Shown here in pieces: positions 25,937-33,631 of a DNA stretch of 48,148 bases (positions within the stretch are counted from its first letter, which is position 1; each line of letters begins with the position of its first letter). The notes under the pieces are model-generated. The model was not told the DNA's origin and searched no databases. It saw only the letters and a program-made list of their open reading frames with translations. Location: the NCBI RefSeq assembly GCF_014650815.1, contig NZ_BMVR01000006.1, positions 1 through 48,148 of the forward strand, written 5' to 3'. Position numbers and translations under genes: made by a program. Source of the DNA: Streptomyces flavofungini. Lineage in GTDB: Bacteria > Actinomycetota > Actinomycetes > Streptomycetales > Streptomycetaceae.

Positions 25937-25972
25937 CCCGGTGCGCCGCTCGTGGGTGAGCGGCGCACCGGG
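25937..25972 (-). terminator. Strong hairpin between the amidohydrolase operon and the VIT gene
   Basis: A perfect 15-bp stem, CCCGGTGCGCCGCTC (25937-25951) with its complement (25958-25972), closing a 6-base loop. It starts 4 bases after the amidohydrolase stop and ends 15 bases before the VIT start codon in the minus direction. It is best read as the terminator of the TetR-controlled operon. Confidence 0.8.
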
Positions 25973-25976
25973 GCGT

Positions 25977-27215
25977 TCACCACACCCTGGTCTGGCCGCC
26001 CGGCGCGAACACCGGGCTCGTCGCCCCGGCCGGGGGCTCCTTCAGAGGCTCGGCCAGCTCCTGGACGGTGGGCCCGACCCGCGCCGCGACCGCGTCAAGA
26101 CGCCGCAGGTCGAAGCCGTACACGCGGGCCGCGTTGCCGCCCGCCATCGCCGCGACCTCGGCCGGGGGCAGGCCCGCGTAGGCGGCGCGCAGGCCCTCGC
26201 GCGAGAAGGGGTGGGTGCCCTCGTCGTGCGGGTAGTCGCTGCCCCACATGATCTTGTCGAGGCCGACGCGGTCGCGCAGCGCCGCCTCGTGCGGCCGCAT
26301 GAAGCTGGCGCCCACGTAGCAGTTGTCCCGCCACACCTCGGAGGGCCCCTTGCCCATGGCCTCGAAGAGCCCGGCGCCGAACTTGGACTCGGCGGTGTCC
26401 CGGCGGGCGACGGCCGCGACGAGCCGCCCGTGGTAGTAGTCCAGCATCGCGAGGACGCCCGGGATCCAGCCGGAGCCCTGCTCGGTGAGGACCAGCCGCA
26501 GCTCCGGGTGGCGCCGGAACGCGCCGCCGAACATCAGGTGCCACAGCGCCCGGTGCGAGAACCACGTCGTCTCCACCATGAACACCGCGCGCGCGGCGGG
26601 CTCGTCGCCGAGCGGCGGCGAGGCCGAGCCCGCGTGGTGGTTCACGGGCACACCGAGCTCCGCGCAGACCGCCCACAGCGGGTCGTACGTCTGCGAGTAC
26701 AGCTCGGGCAGGCCCGACCCCGGCGGCGTGCCCGGCACCAGGACCCCGCCGGTGAGGCCCGCGCCGACGGCCCAGCGGACCTCCCGCACCGCCTCCTCGA
26801 CGTCGTTGAGCAGGATCTGGAAGACGCCCGCCCGGCGTCCGGGCGCCGCCGCGCAGAAGTCCGCGAGCCAGCGGTTGTGGGCGCGCAGGCCCGCCCAGCG
26901 CTGCTCGTACTCCGCACGGGTCGGCGCCGGGGCCATCAGGGACGCCGAGGGGAAGAACGGCGGGATGGTGTTGGGGAACACCACCTCGGCGACGATGCCG
27001 TCGGCCTCCAGCTCGGCGACGCGGCGGTCGGAGTTCCAGTTGCGGTCGGCGGTGTCGGCGAGCAGGTCCTCGTACGGATTGACGTAGGTGGCCGCCCAGG
27101 CGTCGAAGGCGTCGTGGTGGCGGGCGGCCAGGTACGGCTTGTAGTCGAGGAGGTCGGCTCCCGCGTGGCAGTCGGCGGAGATGACGGTGTAGCGGTCGGT
27201 CTCGGTGTACGTCAT
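25977..27215 (-). CDS. Amidohydrolase family protein (PF04909 type), copy B
   Basis: A 412-residue metal-dependent hydrolase of the amidohydrolase-2 (ACMSD-like) group, whose members hydrolyse or decarboxylate carboxylated rings. Visible metal-site motifs: an N-terminal DCH in SADCHAGAD instead of the usual HxH, the HHAG segment (VPVNHHAGSAS), and the C-terminal WGSDYPHDEG with the conserved Asp. The ATG at 27215 overlaps the stop of copy A by four bases. The substrate is unknown. The two copies are diverged, so they may act on different intermediates or form a heteromer (inference). Confidence 0.86.
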   Translation of the reverse strand: MTYTETDRYTVISADCHAGADLLDYKPYLAARHHDAFDAWAATYVNPYEDLLADTADRNWNSDRRVAELEADGIVAEVVFPNTIPPFFPSASLMAPAPTRAEYEQRWAGLRAHNRWLADFCAAAPGRRAGVFQILLNDVEEAVREVRWAVGAGLTGGVLVPGTPPGSGLPELYSQTYDPLWAVCAELGVPVNHHAGSASPPLGDEPAARAVFMVETTWFSHRALWHLMFGGAFRRHPELRLVLTEQGSGWIPGVLAMLDYYHGRLVAAVARRDTAESKFGAGLFEAMGKGPSEVWRDNCYVGASFMRPHEAALRDRVGLDKIMWGSDYPHDEGTHPFSREGLRAAYAGLPPAEVAAMAGGNAARVYGFDLRRLDAVAARVGPTVQELAEPLKEPPAGATSPVFAPGGQTRVW

Positions 27216-28528
27216 GGGGTCACCCCGAGTGTCGGGAAGTCGTGGCCGGTCAGCCAGTGGCGGCCCGCCTCGCGCGAGCGGGCCCAGGAGGCCTCGACGG
27301 CGCCCTGGTCGGCGTCCTGGCCGAGGTCGGCGGGGGTCGGGCCGATGCGGCGGGCCAGCGGGGCGAGCTTCGCGGTGTCGAAACCGAAGACCTCGGCGGC
27401 GGCCAGGCCCAGCATGCGGCGGGTCTCGGCGACGGGGATGTCGTGGAAGGTCTTCGCGAGCCACGCGCGCGTGTCCGGCCAGGTGCCCTCGGGGTGCGGG
27501 AAGTCGCTGCCCCAGAGGATGTTGTCGACGCCGATCTCGTAGCGCTGGGCCAGCTCGCGGCGTTTGGTGTTGGTGGCGCAGACGAAGATCTGCCGGTCCA
27601 GGTACTCGTGCGGCGGGCGCTTCAGCTCGGCGAACGGCGACAGCTTCTTGCCGCCGTGCGCGCCCAGGTAGAGCCGGTCCATGAACCAGAGCAGGTTCGG
27701 CAGCCACCAGCAGCCCGACTCCGCGACCCCGAACCGCAGCCCCGGGTGCCGCTCGAACACCCCGGACCAGAGCAGGAACCACAGGGGTCGGGCGGGCCAC
27801 CAGGTCACTTCGGAGACGTAGATGCCGAGGTGGTCGCCGTACTCGTCGCGGGGCGCCGCCCCGGAGTGGGTGAGCACGGGCATCGCGCACTCGGCGGCCG
27901 CGGCCCACACGGGGTCGTAACGCCGGTCGTGGTAGGGCGCCTTGTCGACCCACATGGAGGGGATCATGAGGGCGCCGAGGCCCGACTCCTTGGCGCGGTG
28001 GATCTCGGCGACGACCCTGGGGACGTCCCCGGTGACGGGCAGCAGGGCGACGCCGCAGTGCCGTTCGGGGTGCTGCGACACGAACTCGGCGAGCCACCGG
28101 TTGTGCGCCTGGGCGCCCGCCATGCCGAGGTCGGGGTCCTGGTCGCCGGAGAGGCCGAGGCCCACTCCGAAGGGCGCGGCGGTCCGGCTGTCCACGGCGT
28201 CGGCGTCCGGGAAGACGACCTCCGCGGCCACCCCGTCGCCGTCCAGTTCCTTCAGCCGCTGCGCGGGGTCCCAGCCGCCTCTGAGGCCTTCCTCGTTGTC
28301 GCTGAACCACCGGTCGGCGAAGGCCTCGTTGCGGATGCCGAGCCGGGTCATCTCCTCGCGGCGCCGCTCGCGCCCGCCGAGGAACTCGTCGAAGTCCCGG
28401 TGGAACCGGGCGTCCAGGTAGGGCCGGTACTCCTCGGTGGGCAGCCCGGCGTGGCAGTCGGAGGAGACGATCAAGTAGGGCTCTTGGAGCCGCTGTCGGG
28501 GTTCTCGGGTGTCGTGCGGGTCCGTCAT
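27212..28528 (-). CDS. Amidohydrolase family protein (PF04909 type), copy A
   Basis: A 438-residue paralogue of the next gene in the operon. It has SSDCHAGLP (a DxH in place of HxH), AECAMPVLTHSG, and WGSDFPHPEGTWPDT near the C-terminus. The order and spacing of these motifs are those of ACMSD-like decarboxylases/hydrolases. GAGGGAG precedes the ATG at an ideal distance. It starts 10 bases after the SDR stop and overlaps copy B by four bases, so the operon is tightly coupled. Confidence 0.86.
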   Translation of the reverse strand: MTDPHDTREPRQRLQEPYLIVSSDCHAGLPTEEYRPYLDARFHRDFDEFLGGRERRREEMTRLGIRNEAFADRWFSDNEEGLRGGWDPAQRLKELDGDGVAAEVVFPDADAVDSRTAAPFGVGLGLSGDQDPDLGMAGAQAHNRWLAEFVSQHPERHCGVALLPVTGDVPRVVAEIHRAKESGLGALMIPSMWVDKAPYHDRRYDPVWAAAAECAMPVLTHSGAAPRDEYGDHLGIYVSEVTWWPARPLWFLLWSGVFERHPGLRFGVAESGCWWLPNLLWFMDRLYLGAHGGKKLSPFAELKRPPHEYLDRQIFVCATNTKRRELAQRYEIGVDNILWGSDFPHPEGTWPDTRAWLAKTFHDIPVAETRRMLGLAAAEVFGFDTAKLAPLARRIGPTPADLGQDADQGAVEASWARSREAGRHWLTGHDFPTLGVTP

Positions 28529-28538
28529 GACGGCTCCC

Positions 28539-29423
28539 TCAGTCCAGGATGAAGCTCTCCAGGTACGACGGGTCGGTGCGGCCGAGCATCGACTGCGCCC
28601 GCGCCCGGATCTGCCGGTCGCTGTGCTCGCTCGCGGGCAGCAGCCAGAAGCGGCCCGCCGTGACGCCCTCGGCCACGAGGTCCGCGACGTCCTCCACGGG
28701 CGTGAACTCGACCTCCTGCCCGGCCTCCCGCATGGCCGCCTCCCACTGGCCGAGGCTGCGGTAGGGCGCCTTGCGGGGGCGGGACTTGGCGTACCGCTCG
28801 GGGCGGTTGCGGTGGGACTCCCACAGGCCCGTACGCAGCATGTGGGGCCCGGGGAAGAGCACGGAGGCGCCCACGCGCGCGCGGGCGGCCTTCAGGTGCG
28901 CGTACAGGGACTCCGTCATCGTGACGACGGCCGCCTTGGTGACCGCGTACACGGACGCCGTCGGCAACGGCGCGATGCCGCCGTCCCCGGAGGAGGTGTT
29001 GACGACGTGGCCCTCCTCGCCGCCCGCGAGCATCCTCGGCACGAACGCCTGGATGCCGTGGAAGACGCCCCACACGTTGACTTCGAAGGCCCACTTCCAG
29101 TCGTTCGGCTCGTGCTCCCACATCCGGCCCTCGGCGCCGGAGCCCACCCCGGCGTTGTTGCACAGGACGTGCACGGCGCCGAACCGGTCGTACGCGTCGT
29201 CCGCGAGCGCGACCACCTGCTCGCGCACGCCGACGTCGACCACGCGCGCGTGCACGGTCGCCCCGTCCGCACGCAGCCCGGCCGCCGCCTTTTCCAGGGC
29301 GTCCGCCTCGACGTCGGCGAGCACAACGGCGAGGCCGTCCGCCCCGAACCGCCGGGCGAGGGCGAGCCCGACGCCGCTCGCCGCGCCCGTGACGACGGCG
29401 ACCTGCCCGGCGCGCAGCTCCAT
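28539..29423 (-). CDS. SDR family oxidoreductase of the TetR-controlled operon
   Basis: A 294-residue classical short-chain dehydrogenase. It has the cofactor motif TGAASGVG near the N-terminus, CNNAG, and the active site Ser ... YAVTK. An Asp at the end of the second strand (LADVEAD) suggests NAD(H) preference. The C-terminal ~100 residues (GLWESHRNRPERY onward) are longer than in FabG. It starts one base after the decarboxylase-like stop, with GGGGAG inside that gene as ribosome site. Confidence 0.87.
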   Translation of the reverse strand: MELRAGQVAVVTGAASGVGLALARRFGADGLAVVLADVEADALEKAAAGLRADGATVHARVVDVGVREQVVALADDAYDRFGAVHVLCNNAGVGSGAEGRMWEHEPNDWKWAFEVNVWGVFHGIQAFVPRMLAGGEEGHVVNTSSGDGGIAPLPTASVYAVTKAAVVTMTESLYAHLKAARARVGASVLFPGPHMLRTGLWESHRNRPERYAKSRPRKAPYRSLGQWEAAMREAGQEVEFTPVEDVADLVAEGVTAGRFWLLPASEHSDRQIRARAQSMLGRTDPSYLESFILD

Positions 29424-29424
29424 G

Positions 29425-30222
29425 TCAGACGCTCCCCTCGGGCGGGCCGTCCAGGATCTGCCGCGGGTCGTCGTAGCGCTGGTGGATGTAGGGCAGCAGG
29501 GCCTGCGCGTCGACGCGCTCCACCACCCGGCCCCGCTGGTCGCTGGTCTTCTCGCCGATGGTGAGCTCCACCAGGCGGCGCACGGGCAGGTCGGCCACCG
29601 GGTCGTACATCGACTCGCGCAGCACCACGTCCCCGGTGACGCTCTCCAGCTTGCGGACCCGCTCCTCGCGTACGCAGTGCACGAGCACCGGATCCGCGTC
29701 GAAACCCGAACCGTCCACCGCGGGCAGGAACTTGAAGTAGAAGTCGGTCTTCCGCGCGGGCTCCGGCAGCGGCAGGCCACCGCTCACCGCGCCGCGCACC
29801 TCCACGAACGCGATGCCGTGCCGGGCCAGCGAGGCCCGCACCACCAGGCCGTTGCGCTCGACTGTGACCTCGCCCAGCTTCTTCGGCTCGCCGAAGACCT
29901 CACGGCCGCCGGTCAGGGCCCGCTCGTGCGTCATCGGCATCACCAGCGGATACCAGCCCGCCACCGCGCCGTGCTCCGCCGCGACGGCCACCGAACCCGC
30001 GCCCAGCGGATAGCCGGCCAGCTCGACCCGGCTGATGCCGGCCCGCACCAGGGGGCGGCCCGTGGGCTTCAGCGGCGGCGGCAGGACCGCGGCGACCGCG
30101 TCCGGGTCGCTCTCCCACACGGCCACCACACCCGTGGACCAGATGTCGGGGAGCTTGGACGTCGCGGTGCGCGTCGCGGCCATTTCGGCCTCGGTGCGCG
30201 CGCCGTACCGTACGCGTGCCAT
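29425..30222 (-). CDS. Acetoacetate decarboxylase-like enzyme
   Basis: A 265-residue member of the acetoacetate decarboxylase (ADC) superfamily. The EPKK segment supplies Lys114 and Lys115, matching the Schiff-base lysine and its neighbour in the clostridial enzyme. The preceding MPMTHERALTGGREVFG also fits the family pattern. ADC-like enzymes include decarboxylases and also aldolase-dehydratases, so the reaction is open. It is the first gene of the four-gene operon, divergent from the TetR gene. The ATG at 30222 has AAAGGGTGG upstream. Confidence 0.85.
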   Translation of the reverse strand: MARVRYGARTEAEMAATRTATSKLPDIWSTGVVAVWESDPDAVAAVLPPPLKPTGRPLVRAGISRVELAGYPLGAGSVAVAAEHGAVAGWYPLVMPMTHERALTGGREVFGEPKKLGEVTVERNGLVVRASLARHGIAFVEVRGAVSGGLPLPEPARKTDFYFKFLPAVDGSGFDADPVLVHCVREERVRKLESVTGDVVLRESMYDPVADLPVRRLVELTIGEKTSDQRGRVVERVDAQALLPYIHQRYDDPRQILDGPPEGSV

Positions 30223-30270
30223 GCCGTACCACCCTTTCGCCGACGGACAGTCAGATACTTGCGGGGGTTC

Positions 30271-30285
30271 TGTAACACAGTTACA
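30271..30285. promoter_or_regulatory. TetR operator candidate
   Basis: A perfect dyad TGTAAC-ACA-GTTACA lies in the 72-bp divergent region between the decarboxylase-like gene and the TetR gene, 10 bases before the TetR start and 49 before the other. A TTGCGG / TACAAC pair with 17-base spacing overlaps it on the TetR strand, so the protein would repress its own gene as well as the operon. Confidence 0.68.
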
Positions 30286-30294
30286 ACAGGAGCC

Positions 30295-30936
30295 GTGAAG
30301 GGTAAAGAGACGCGCGCGCATCTCGACCGGGAACAGGTCCTCGCCGCCGCGGCGGGCCTCGTCAAGCAGCACGGCCCCGGCGCCCTGACCATGCGCAAGC
30401 TCGCCGCCGAGCTCGGCACCGCCGTCACCTCGATCTACTGGCACGTCGGCAACCGCGAGCAGCTCCTGGACGCCCTCGTCGAGCGGACCGTCGCCGACCT
30501 CGGCGAGATCCGCCCCACCGGCGCCGCGCCCGCCCAGCGCATCGCCTCCGTGGCGCGCGCCCTGCGCCGGCTCCTTCGCGACCATCCGCACCTCATCGCG
30601 ATGGTCCACGAACGCGGCCTGACGGAGCGGATGTTCCTGCCCGCGCAGCGAGCCCTGGTGCACGAGGTGCACGCGGCGGGACTGCGCGGCGCCCGGGCCG
30701 CCGACGCCGTGCGCGCCGTCCAGGTCCATGTCGTCGGCCACGTCCTGGTCGAGCGCAACCGCGAGCGCGCGCCCGTGCAACGCCCCGGCGAACAGGAGCT
30801 GTGGGACGCGCGGACGGCCGAACAGGACCCGGCCCTCGCCCGTGCCCTGGCCCGGCCGCCGGACACGGAGCGGCTGTTCGCCCTGTCGGTGCGGGCCCTG
30901 GTGGCGGGGTTGCTCGAACCCCCCTCCGGGGACTGA
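30295..30936 (+). CDS. TetR family regulator of the decarboxylase-amidohydrolase operon
   Basis: A 213-residue regulator with an N-terminal TetR helix-turn-helix (LTMRKLAAELGTAVTSIYWH at about residues 30-50) and a C-terminal helical ligand domain of the TetR_C group. The GTG at 30295 has CAGGAG at ideal spacing. Divergent position and the dyad at 30271-30285 indicate that it controls the operon 30222-25977; the inducer is probably a pathway substrate (inference). A hairpin follows at 31025-31042. Confidence 0.87.
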   Translation: MKGKETRAHLDREQVLAAAAGLVKQHGPGALTMRKLAAELGTAVTSIYWHVGNREQLLDALVERTVADLGEIRPTGAAPAQRIASVARALRRLLRDHPHLIAMVHERGLTERMFLPAQRALVHEVHAAGLRGARAADAVRAVQVHVVGHVLVERNRERAPVQRPGEQELWDARTAEQDPALARALARPPDTERLFALSVRALVAGLLEPPSGD

Positions 30937-30949
30937 CGGTCCGACACCG

Positions 30950-31068
30950 GGAGCCGACCGCCGCCCCCGAAGGGGACCGACTCCGCCTCCGAACGCGGCT
31001 GACCCCACCCCCGAGGTGACGGTCGCCACCTCCGAAGGTGGCTGATTCCGCCCCTCGAAGGTGGCTGC
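30950..31068. repeat. Degenerate tandem repeat with small hairpins
   Basis: About five imperfect units of roughly 20-25 bases built on CC(T)CCGAA-GGTGGCTGA follow the TetR gene. The best unit forms the 7-bp hairpin at 31025-31042. No coding role is apparent. Confidence 0.5.
31025..31042 (+). terminator. Hairpin after the TetR gene
   Basis: GCCACCT (31025-31031) pairs perfectly with AGGTGGC (31036-31042) around a CCGA loop. It lies between the TetR and exonuclease genes. No U-tract is present. Confidence 0.5.
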
Positions 31069-31104
31069 CCCCGGCCCTGGGACCTGACTGTCAGTCGCGG
31101 CCCG

Positions 31105-31110
31105 TATCCT
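31105..31110 (+). promoter_or_regulatory. Candidate -10 of a leaderless exonuclease transcript
   Basis: TATCCT ends 8 bases before the ATG at 31119, the distance expected if transcription starts at or next to the start codon. No ribosome site is visible, which fits leaderless initiation. A GACTG-T-CAGTC dyad (31086-31096) lies just upstream. The -35 is unclear. Confidence 0.4.
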
Positions 31111-31118
31111 CATGGACC

Positions 31119-32267
31119 ATGCTCGAAGACCGCACGACCGCATCGCCGACGGCGCCGACCGTCCCCTCGGCGACTCCGGCGACGCACGCGACTCCGGCGC
31201 CGACCGACGCGACCGCGCCGGGGTCCGAGACCCCCTGGCCGGCCGCCTACCCCTCGGGGTACGCGGTAGTCGACGTCGAGACCACCGGCCTGTCCAGAGA
31301 CGACCGGATCATCTCGGCCGCGGTCTACCGCCTGGACGCCCGGGGCGAGGTCGAGGACCACTGGTACACGCTGGTGAACCCGCAGCGCGACCCGGGCCCG
31401 GTCTGGATCCACGGTCTGACGAGCGACAAGCTGGCCGGCGCCCCGCTCTTCGCGGACATCGCCGAGGAGTTCGCGACCCGTCTCGCGGACCGCGTCCTCG
31501 TCGCGCACAACGCCGTCTTCGACTGGTCGATGATCGCCAGGGAGTACGCCCGCGCGGAGCGCACCGCACCCGTCCGCCAGCGCCTGTGCACCATCGCGCT
31601 CTCCAAGGAGCTCGGCCTGCCGCTGCCCAACCACAAGCTGGAGTCCCTGGCCGCCCACTTCGGCGTCGTCCAGCGCCACGCCCACCACGCCCTCGACGAC
31701 GCCCGGGTCCTCGCCGAGGCGTTCCGGCCGAGCCTGCGGGCGGCGGCGAGCGACGGGGTGCGGCTGCCGCTCCTGGAGTGCCGCCCGCTGACGGAGTGGG
31801 CGGACGGCGGGGCACGCGTCGGCCGTCAGGGCGGGCACTCCGCCGGGTCGGGTACGGCGTCGTTCTCGGCGTACTCCGCGTACCAGTCCGGCAGTTGGCG
31901 CCCCTCGCGGAAGCGGCCCGCCTGCCCGTTCCCGAACCCCGGGCGGTGGGAGGACGGCAAGCCGCTCAAGCAGGGCATGCGCGTCGCCTTCTCCGGGGAC
32001 ACCTCCGTGGACCGCGAGCTCCTGGAGGACCGCGCGTTCGAGGCGGGCCTGCACATCGCGACGAGCGTGTCGCGCCTGACGAGCCTGCTCGTCACCAACG
32101 ACCCGGACTCGGGCACGTCGAAGACGACGAAGGCACGGTCGTTCGGCACGCCGGTCATCGACGAGGCGGCCTTCGGCCAGCTCCTCCAGGACGTGGCCCC
32201 GGCAGACGGCGCACCGCGCGCGGCCGCCGTACCCCCTCCCGGCGACCCGTCCGCGTCGGACGGGTGA
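31119..32267 (+). CDS. DEDDh 3'-5' exonuclease with BRCT-like domain
   Basis: A 382-residue protein. A Thr/Ala/Pro-rich N-tail of ~45 residues leads into a DnaQ-like exonuclease with all DEDDh residues: Asp52 and Glu54 in VDVETTGL, the Asp in AHNAVFDWSM, and His/Asp in HHALDDARVL. After a variable linker, the C-terminus (~290-365, GMRVAFSGDTSVDRELLEDR to SFGTPVIDEAAF) resembles a BRCT domain as in NAD-dependent DNA ligase. A repair or proofreading role is likely but the partner is unknown. Confidence 0.86.
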   Translation: MLEDRTTASPTAPTVPSATPATHATPAPTDATAPGSETPWPAAYPSGYAVVDVETTGLSRDDRIISAAVYRLDARGEVEDHWYTLVNPQRDPGPVWIHGLTSDKLAGAPLFADIAEEFATRLADRVLVAHNAVFDWSMIAREYARAERTAPVRQRLCTIALSKELGLPLPNHKLESLAAHFGVVQRHAHHALDDARVLAEAFRPSLRAAASDGVRLPLLECRPLTEWADGGARVGRQGGHSAGSGTASFSAYSAYQSGSWRPSRKRPACPFPNPGRWEDGKPLKQGMRVAFSGDTSVDRELLEDRAFEAGLHIATSVSRLTSLLVTNDPDSGTSKTTKARSFGTPVIDEAAFGQLLQDVAPADGAPRAAAVPPPGDPSASDG

Positions 32268-32389
32268 CAGCAGGACGATCCGCGTCGGAAAGATGACAGC
32301 AGCACGGTCCGCGTCAGACGGGTGATTGCCGGGCGACTCGCCCGCCCACCGCTCGCCCCGCGCCGCCGCCGCGTCCCACTCTGTGGCGC

Positions 32390-32623
32390 ATGGCACGTTG
32401 CGAGGTCTGCGGAAACGACTACGGCATGTCCTTCGAAGTGCACGCGCAGGGCGCGGTGCACGTCTTCGACTGCTTCTCCTGCGCCATCCACCGCATGGCG
32501 CCCATCTGCGAGCACTGCCGCTGCCGCATCATCGGGCAGGGCGTCGAGGTCGAGGGCCACTGGTACTGCGGGGCGCACTGCGCCCGCGCGGAGGGGCGGG
32601 TGGGGATCGTCGACAGGGTGTGA
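32390..32623 (+). CDS. LIM-like double zinc-finger small protein
   Basis: A 77-residue protein with two Cys clusters: Cys4-x2-Cys7-x20-Cys28-x2-Cys31 and Cys40-x2-Cys43-x16-Cys60-x2-His63 (Cys64 adjacent). This spacing is like a LIM domain or a treble-clef pair and should bind two zinc ions. I recognise it only as a conserved actinobacterial small protein. No ribosome site is visible before the ATG, so it may be leaderless. A terminator lies at 32712-32744. Confidence 0.78.
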   Translation: MARCEVCGNDYGMSFEVHAQGAVHVFDCFSCAIHRMAPICEHCRCRIIGQGVEVEGHWYCGAHCARAEGRVGIVDRV

Positions 32624-32711
32624 GCGGGCTCGGCGCCCCCGACCGCTCACCGTCCGCGCCCGAGCCCACCCGCCCCTGAGCGCCCCGCCCGCTCGCCCTC
32701 CTCACACCAGC

Positions 32712-32744
32712 GCCCCCGACCGGGCCCCTCCCGTCGGGGGCTTT
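32712..32744 (+). terminator. Terminator upstream of the SURF1 gene
   Basis: GCCCCCGAC (32712-32720) pairs with GTCGGGGGC (32733-32741) and is followed by TTT. It ends transcripts from the upstream small zinc-protein gene. Confidence 0.75.
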
Positions 32745-32769
32745 ACGCGCGCGGGGTAACGTCGAAGCC

Positions 32770-33564
32770 GTGTACCGCTTCCTCTTGACCCGCCAATGGG
32801 TGATCCTCACCCTCATCGGCCTCGTGCTCATCCCCGTGATGATCGAGCTGGGCTTCTGGCAGCTGCACCGCCACGAGAACCGCGTGGCGCACAACGAGAA
32901 GATCGGCAGAGCGCTGGACGCGGCGCCGGTCCCCGCCGAGCGGCTGACCGCGCCGGGCCGTGACGTACCGGACTCCGCCGTGTACCGCCGGGTGACGGCC
33001 AAGGGCAGCTACGACGCCGAGCACGAGGTCGTCGTGCGCCGCCGCACCAACTCCGACGACGAGGTCGGCTTCCACGTCCTGACCCCGTTCGTCCTCGACA
33101 ACGGCAAGGTGCTGCTCGTCAACCGCGGCTGGATCCCGGCCGACGGACCGCAGACCGCCTTCCCCAAGATCCCCGCCCCGCCCCGCGGCGAGGTCACCGT
33201 CACCGGCCGCCTCATGGCCGACGAGACGTCCGCGGCCAGCGGCATCAAGGACGTACGCGGACTGCCCGACCGCCAGATCATGCTGATCAGCAGCGGCCAG
33301 CAGGCGCACGCCCTCGGCAAGAAGGTCCTCGGCGGCTACGTCGAGCAGACCTCGCCGAGCGCCGACTCCCCCCAACTCCTCGCCGAGCCCGACCACAGCG
33401 GGATCGGGGCGCACATGGCGTACGCCGTGCAGTGGTGGCTGTTCGCCGCCGGGGTGCCCGCGGGCTGGGTGGTCCTGGTCCGCCGCGAGCGCAAGGACCA
33501 GGCGGAGGCGGCGGCGAAGCAGGCGGCCGAGGAGGCGCCCGAGGCCTCCCCCGCGACGGCCTGA
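32770..33564 (+). CDS. SURF1 family cytochrome oxidase assembly protein
   Basis: A 264-residue protein of the SURF1/Shy1 family, which helps insert haem during assembly of aa3-type cytochrome c oxidase. Topology is the family's: helix at ~9-31 (WVILTLIGLVLIPVMIELGF then WQLHRHENR), a large periplasmic-side domain with VLVNRGWIPADG, and a second helix near the end (YAVQWWLFAAGVPAGWVVLV), then an Ala/Glu-rich tail. The GTG at 32770 has TAACGT 7 bases upstream and no ribosome site, suggesting a leaderless mRNA. Confidence 0.9.
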   Translation: MYRFLLTRQWVILTLIGLVLIPVMIELGFWQLHRHENRVAHNEKIGRALDAAPVPAERLTAPGRDVPDSAVYRRVTAKGSYDAEHEVVVRRRTNSDDEVGFHVLTPFVLDNGKVLLVNRGWIPADGPQTAFPKIPAPPRGEVTVTGRLMADETSAASGIKDVRGLPDRQIMLISSGQQAHALGKKVLGGYVEQTSPSADSPQLLAEPDHSGIGAHMAYAVQWWLFAAGVPAGWVVLVRRERKDQAEAAAKQAAEEAPEASPATA

Positions 33565-33631
33565 ACCCGGCACGCGCCGCGCGTCTACCGCTGCCCGATT
33601 GGCGCTTCCCCGAACCGGGAACCCGTCACCC

